A stretch of DNA of 64,000 bases from positions 10,838,200-10,902,199 of the forward strand of contig CM034315.1 in the NCBI GenBank assembly GCA_019925795.1, written 5' to 3'. Numbering within the stretch: position 1 is the first letter of the stretch; the number at the start of each line of letters is the position of its first letter. The notes under the pieces are model-generated. The model was not told the DNA's origin. It saw only the letters and a list, made by a program, of their open reading frames with translations, and ran no database searches. Source of the stretch: Dendrobium chrysotoxum (Eukaryota; Streptophyta; Magnoliopsida; Asparagales; Orchidaceae). This document shows positions 58,990 to 64,000 of the stretch, one piece after another. The position numbers and the translations under genes are program-made.

Positions 58990-61000
58990 AACTTGCAAGG
59001 TACAATTTTTACATATATCCTATTGTAAATTTTTTGTCGCATCTGAAACATAACCCTTTAGCCCTCGTCTTGTAGTTCTGTATCAATTAGCCTCTTGAAG
59101 TTCCCTTCCTGTTGGACTCCCGAACAGCTCTCCTTTGGAGCCTCCCTTTGAATTGGAATAGTCTGAATCGCTCCCCTAGGAAAGTGGTCGACGTGCGGTA
59201 AAAACATCCCAAACTAACCCATTTACTACTCCTATGTAGTGAATTCTTGTTCTCAATCAGCTGAGCCAACTCTATCGCCTCTCCCAAACTATGATGCACC
59301 GACACTTTTCCTCAAAGAGGCGTGTAGTGTTCGACACGACATGCCTTCGACGAGTGTCGGACAAGCCAAAAATGTGTCCGAGAAAAAAAAAATTAAACAC
59401 ACGTATCCGACACATGTCTTAAATATTTTATGAATTTTTTTAAATATAACTTTTTTGCATTTAAAATTTTTATTCATTTAAAATATAAAATTTAAATTTC
59501 TTATTTCCTATCAACAACACCAAATCAATCGCTTGCACTCAAAACCCCATTCATCGAATATTCTCATTTTAATTTCTCTTTGGCGGTCACAACTTTGATT
59601 TTACAATAATGTCCAATGTTATCTTAATATCGATGTCTGACGTCATCACAACATCGACATTTCAAAACCATGTCAACATTAAAGTCTGACAGTGTCTTGA
59701 CATCGATGCTAGCAATTTCTACACTCACAACTTGACAGCTCATCTTTGTCCAACTCTGTCTTAACATCGATGACAAATGTCCTCTTGACATTGACACCAG
59801 ATATCTATTGCATAACATCGATGCTCGACTCTTGACAACATTATCGTCTCCTCTCTCAATGCCTAATACACGCCATTGACACTTGAATCTCAACATCCTA
59901 ATATTAATCATTTTAAACATAAATTCTAGTTAAGTGACTTATTATTTTTAAATTATTGTTAATATTATACTTATTTAATTTTTATACACTAATTTTAAAA
60001 AATGAAATTATAATAACGTGTCCAACCTATGTCTATATTTTTAATAATTGACGTGTTTGTGTCGTGTCATGTTGTATCCGTGTCGTTGTGTCTATATCTG
60101 TGCATTATAGATCCCAAGTCACGAGGCCTTTCCACCCTCCCTGCTGCTCTCAACTTTGGTTTGAGGCCTTTCATGAAATTGCTCTCCAACACTATCTCTA
60201 ATAACCTCCCTACCCATCCTAACAGAAGCTCAAATCTTTCCCGATACTCCATCAAAGTGCCTATCTGCGTCAATACAAAGAATTGCTCATAGTAATCCCA
60301 TCCTACTTTGCTAAAAAATGCTCTAATAAGTAGCCCTCAAACTCCTCATACGAACAGATCGGATACATCATCTCCCTCCATTGGTACTATACCAGTGCCT
60401 TCCCCTCAAGACATAGAGATGCTACCATAAATCTCTCACCTTCTGTTAACCCATTCACCGCAAAGTATCTCTCTACCCTATATATCCACCCATGCACATC
60501 CTCCCTTTCAAATCCCGGCATTTTCAACTTCCTAATCTTCTGATCTTCTACACCCCCATATCCTCTTCCACCTCTCATGCATCTCATGAAGCGAGCATTG
60601 GGATCTTTCCATGGTTCCCATTCCCATCTCCTCCTGTCTTATTCAGCCTGTTTGTTCTCCTCTTCTCATTCCCTCTTACCTCCATATCCCCTATCCATAC
60701 CCCTCCTCGGTAGAGGCTCAAGGAGGGGATTCCTTCCTCTTCTCCTCCAATTTCCACTTCTCTATCTTCCCTCAGCATATAATTTTTGTGATTCCCCCTT
60801 GCTTTCGATGGAGCCGCCTTAGCTTGATTCTTTAACATATGTTTCATCATCTCCTCGAGATTTCCAAACCTTCATTCTATTGCTGAAAAATGCTGATCCA
60901 CCGCTGAAAAAAGCTCATATATTGCTCCCAATTTGGATCGCATATGCCCAATTTCCTCCTCCAACTTTTCTTCCAACGCCTCAACTCTTCTTCCTGCCAT
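58990..61000 (-). pseudogene. Gypsy gag remnant, split by an insertion
   Basis: Starts at ATG 61000 with MAGRRVEALEEKLEEEIGHM; gag core KMPGFEREDVHGWIYRVERY and FAVNGLTEGE (60387-60587); then MEYRERFELLL (60067-60273). After the insert at 59293-60112 it resumes with AIELAQLIENKNS (59230-59300). The zinc knuckle near 59025-59060 reads CFRCDKKFTIGYM, where the usual His is Tyr and a stop follows. Confidence 0.8.
59293..60112. mobile_element. Nonautonomous repeat with CATCGATGTC microrepeats, copy A, nested in gypsy gag
   Basis: Left end GATGCACCGACACTTTTCCT; right end, reversed, ATAATGCACAGATATAGACAC. The inverted ends share (A)ATGCAC..GACAC. The right half has GTGTCGTGTCATG and CCGTGTCGTTGTG words. 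Colinear with 45213-45930. It splits the gag coding sequence between PRDLG and AIELAQLIE, which proves insertion into the gypsy element. Confidence 0.8.
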
Positions 61001-61015
61001 TAGTCCCAAGAAATT

Positions 61016-61027
61016 GCCCTGATACCA
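61016..61027 (-). promoter_or_regulatory. Primer binding site of the gypsy element
   Basis: The minus strand reads TGGTATCAGGGC, one base from the tRNA-Met complement, three bases from the LTR end (TG at 61031 on the plus strand). Confidence 0.8.
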
Positions 61028-61030
61028 ATT

Positions 61031-61504
61031 TGTTAGGACTTGAGCACCAAAATCAGCGAACAAACAGTAAAATTCCGCAAACCAATGGATTTTATTGATA
61101 AGAAAGGAAACATAAACAAGCAAGACACAATGACCCTCTTTCGAGAGGAGAACCTTCTCTCCCAAACTTTAGATGCTGTTAGAATCTCTTACAAAGATAG
61201 TGGATAGTAAGAGTACTCACAAAATCTGCATGAAGAAAAGAAAAATACAACCAAAAGGCCTAATATAACTCTCGCTATTTTCCCCCCAAAACCTAAATTT
61301 ACTCCACACTTTCCCCCCAGATTCTCTTTTGATAAGTGATCCATTCCTTTAATTCTCCTCCCTTTCCAACCCCCATTTCAACCTAGTAGCCGCCCCCTCA
61401 CCTGGGCCAACATCCTTGACCGCCTGGCCTTCCCGCCCCTGTTCTAAGCCAGCCCTGTTTTGGGTCAGCTATAGTGAATGGACCAGCTCAGCCAGTCCAT
61501 CACA
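61031..61504 (-). mobile_element. 5' LTR of the gypsy element
   Basis: Plus-strand reading starts TGTTAGGACTTGAGC beside the primer site and probably ends CCATCACA (61497-61504), giving 474 bp with TG...CA ends. The far boundary is inferred. Confidence 0.7.
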
Positions 61505-61974
61505 TTCATATCTCATTCTCTAGTCATTATTGTTGAGTTCTGCATTAGATTTTAAACCTATTATATTTAAATTTATATCTGCAACTTTCATACAAAATTA
61601 CTTTTGCTCTACCTCTCTTCTTTCTTAATCATTTGAGCACTAATTTTACGTGCCCAACTTTTCCATCCTTGTACTTATTAAAACCAGTTCAGTCTACGCT
61701 CCATTACCTTTTGTTCAATAGATACTATTTCCATCATACTTCTAAGATAATAATTCATTACTAATTTTCCCACAAATTCCTTAGTAAATTTTACACAAAT
61801 TCCACTTATAAATTTTTTCTTCACTCAAAACTTCTTTCTCAAAAAAAAAAAAAAAGTTGACATGTCCCAAGCCTGGATGAAAAAAATAGAGAGTTGCGCT
61901 AGGTAGTCGACAACAAACATAAAATTTGTCAAATAATCATGACATGAATTCTTTAATAAATTATTTTAATATTA
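61505..61974. other. AT-rich intergenic sequence
   Basis: Poly-A near 61843-61856; no gene. Confidence 0.4.
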
Positions 61975-63752
61975 GGGCGTTCCCTGAAAGCGACATGCTG
62001 TATGACCTGAATACAGTGAGAAGTGAGCAAGGGGCTGGTGCACCGGCACCTAGCTGCAGTGTTAAATAAGCAAGAGTTCCAACATCATAGATGTATGTGG
62101 GCAAAGAAATTAGGCCATGCAATTAGGATTATGATAAGAACTTGGAATATAGATTCTCTTACACGTAAATTAATGGAATTAATATACATTATGGTTAATA
62201 GGAAGATAAATATTCTATGCATTCAGAAAGCTAAATGGGTTGAAGAGAAGACAAAGATGATTGATACTTTAGGATTTAAACTATAATATTCGGGTGGGAG
62301 TTGTACTAGAAATTGTGTATGTGTATTTATGGATAAAGAGTTTGAAGGATAATATTGTAGAAATTAATAGAATTAGAGATAGAATTATGGCTTTAAAGAT
62401 TGTTATTGATTTTAAGATTATTAACATTATAAGTGCTTATACTCTTCAAGTAAGTTTGGATATATACTCAAAATTAAAATTTTAGAATGACTTAGAAAAA
62501 TTAATACAAAATATAACTCTTAAAGAAAGAGTTTTATTTGAAGTAGATTTAAATGGACATATCGATAAAGTGGTAGAAGATTTTAAAAATATTAAGATAA
62601 TTATGAGTTCGGAGCGACTAATGAAGTTAGTAGGACCATATTAAATTTTGCTATAGCTTATGATTTTGTGATTGTTAATATATTATCTAAGAAAAGAGAG
62701 AAACATCTCATCACTTATAAGAATGCATATAGTAAAACTTAGATTGATTATTTTCTTATAAGAAAAATAGAACGTTTAAATTACAAATATTATAAAGTTC
62801 TTCAGAGTAAAAATTTATATACTCAACATCGCTTATTAGTTTTGTGCTTTAAGATGAATGGGCTGAATATAAAAAATAAAATAAAATGTTATCCTAGGAT
62901 TAAATGGGGGCATTTAAAAAACACTAAAAAAATATTTTTGAGATTAAGATTCAAGATCTTAAGATTTTAATTGTGCATGAAGAAGCTAATATTATGTTAA
63001 AAAAATAGCTAGTAATATTAAGGATGTTGCAAAGGATATGCTTGTAGTATCAAAAGAAAAAGCTCATGATAGTAAAAATAATTGGTGGTGGAATCAAAAT
63101 GTACAATAAAAGATAAAACATAAGAAGCTTTGTTATAAAAATTAATTTGGATGTAAAATCCTAAAAATTTGGGAAAGATATAAAGGGTCTGTAATGAATC
63201 TAAGAAAGTAATATGCGATGTAAAGAATTTAATTTTTAATGATTGATAATAGATTAAATACTAAGGAGAGTAAAAAATATATGCATAAGCTAAGCTAAAC
63301 ACAGAGATAGGAAAAGTAAGGATTTAATTCAAGTGAAGTGCATTAAAGATGAAGATAAAAAAAGTACTTTTATTACAAGAAGATATTCAACAAAGGTGGA
63401 TGAAGTATTTCGATAAGCTTTTCAATGAAGATTATGAGAATACGATTGACTTTAGTGATCTTAGCACCCTAAATAGAAATAAAGATTTTTGGTTTTATTA
63501 TCGTATTAGTAAAACCAAAATTAGAGAGGCCTTAAAGAAAAAGAAGTGTGGAAAGGTTATTGGACCTAATGATATTCTAATAGAGATGTCGAAATGCTTA
63601 GGAGATTGAAGAAATTTTTGGCTTACAATCAATATAATTTTGAAGATTAAAAAGATATCAAATGAGTAGAGAAGAAGTGTTGTGACTCCTATTTTAAATA
63701 AAGATGATGCACAAGAGTATACGAATTACAAAGGAATTAGTTAATGTGTCAT
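61975..63752 (+). mobile_element. RTE-type LINE with 5' end present and 3' half missing
   Basis: The 5' end starts near GGGCGTTCCCTGAAAGCGAC. The endonuclease (EEP) begins IRIMIRTWNIDSLTRKLMEL and INILCIQKAKWVEEK (62023-62286), continues DRIMALKIV and NIISAYTLQV (62294-62485), the EN C-terminal end near 62650-62760, linker TQHRLLVLCFKMNGL (62820), and RT start FSDLSTLNRNKDFW and KCGKVIGPNDI (63349-63609). Homology stops at about 63752, just after the NYRGI region of the RT, before the catalytic motif. Many stops. Confidence 0.85.
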
Positions 63753-63815
63753 ACTCTTAACTCAAATTTGAAATGATTTGAACTTTAAACTCAAGTTTGA
63801 ATAACGTTAGACTTA

Positions 63816-63826
63816 GGCTTTGTTTG

Positions 63827-63905
<79 letters not shown>

Positions 63906-64000
63906 AAGCAATTTTCTAGCAAAATAATTTTTAGTTCAAGAAATTTTTAAAATTTTTTGTACTAAAAATTTGGTTTAGAAATAGTACGAAAGCAGTCCTA
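63816..64000. mobile_element. Tourist-like MITE with internal (TA)n, at window edge
   Basis: TTA (63813-63815) precedes GGCTTTGTTTGAAA; the interior resumes with AAAGCAATTTTCTAGCAAAA and ends ...GCAGTCCTA at the window edge. The (AT) tract at 63829-63902, about 37 units, replaces part of the left arm. Confidence 0.8.

Larger units (their letters stand above)
55906..61030 (-). mobile_element. Ty3/gypsy (chromovirus-like) internal region, decayed
   Basis: On the minus strand the order is primer site (61027), gag, protease, RT, RNase H, integrase, which defines Ty3/gypsy. Frames are cut by many stops and shifts. A nonautonomous element sits inside gag. The 3' LTR that should lie near 55900 is not recognisable; instead a plus-strand LTR of another family is there, so the 3' end is truncated or replaced. 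Confidence 0.88.

Noticed and set aside
59293..60112. Perfect target-site duplication for the nested element
   Set aside because: Short words (TGCA, ATGAT/ATAGAT) are shared at the borders but no unambiguous 8- or 9-bp direct repeat can be read.
60492..60835. Plus-strand open frames over the gypsy gag
   Set aside because: They are complementary to gag codons that are clearly conserved on the minus strand.

Overview
The window is nuclear DNA of a flowering plant. The evidence is three spliced plant housekeeping-type genes with AT-rich introns (a TBL2-like WD40 gene, an At4g22758-like gene and a 20S proteasome beta6/PBF1 gene) inside DNA that is otherwise almost entirely plant transposable elements: Ty1/copia, Ty3/gypsy, RTE-type LINEs, Tourist-like, hAT-like and other foldback MITEs. 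I cannot name the species. No bacterial, organellar, rRNA, tRNA or CRISPR feature was found.

Layout. 1-3158 is the 5' end of a minus-strand SIRE/Maximus-like copia element: an open gag running off the left edge, a perfect initiator-Met tRNA primer binding site, and a 1.7 kb LTR. 3160-21800 is gene-poor and made of LTR-type noncoding repeats, two of which occur as inverted pairs (3170-4150 with 13690-14660; 8195-8590 with 18800-19080), plus many short tandem arrays. 21825-23430 is a second LTR of the same copia lineage. 24700-35500 is the first genic island: the 3' half of a TBL2-like WD40 gene (exons 26154-28482, +) and a complete three-exon At4g22758-like gene (32539-35037, +), with MITEs between them. 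35612-42475 holds an RTE LINE with a clear target-site duplication, several Tourist MITEs and an LTR lying between LINE fragments. 43480-44760 is the last four exons of PBF1 on the minus strand. 45200-53810 has a nonautonomous repeat, two decayed Myb/SANT-like (Harbinger/L10-interacting-MYB type) pseudogenes and a second RTE LINE. 54100-55905 is a set of three related LTRs, the first two head to head, around a 500-N assembly gap. 55906-61504 is a decayed minus-strand gypsy element in gag-PR-RT-RH-IN order, with a nested nonautonomous insert in gag. 61975-63752 is a 3'-truncated RTE LINE, and the window ends in a Tourist MITE carrying a long (TA)n tract.

The genes do not form an operon or pathway; they are ordinary neighbours. 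I did not find a convincing new defence or enzymatic system. The most interesting signals are structural: (i) a roughly 100-bp-period array of dyad-symmetric motifs just upstream of the TATA-like element in two copia LTRs, whose paired arms appear to have changed together; (ii) a foldback family with long terminal inverted repeats, one copy with an 8-bp duplication; (iii) head-to-tail Tourist multimers sharing TTA target sites; (iv) the inverted LTR pair abutting the assembly gap; (v) two housekeeping genes whose 5' exons are not visible in the window. Most element boundaries without a stated target-site duplication are approximate.
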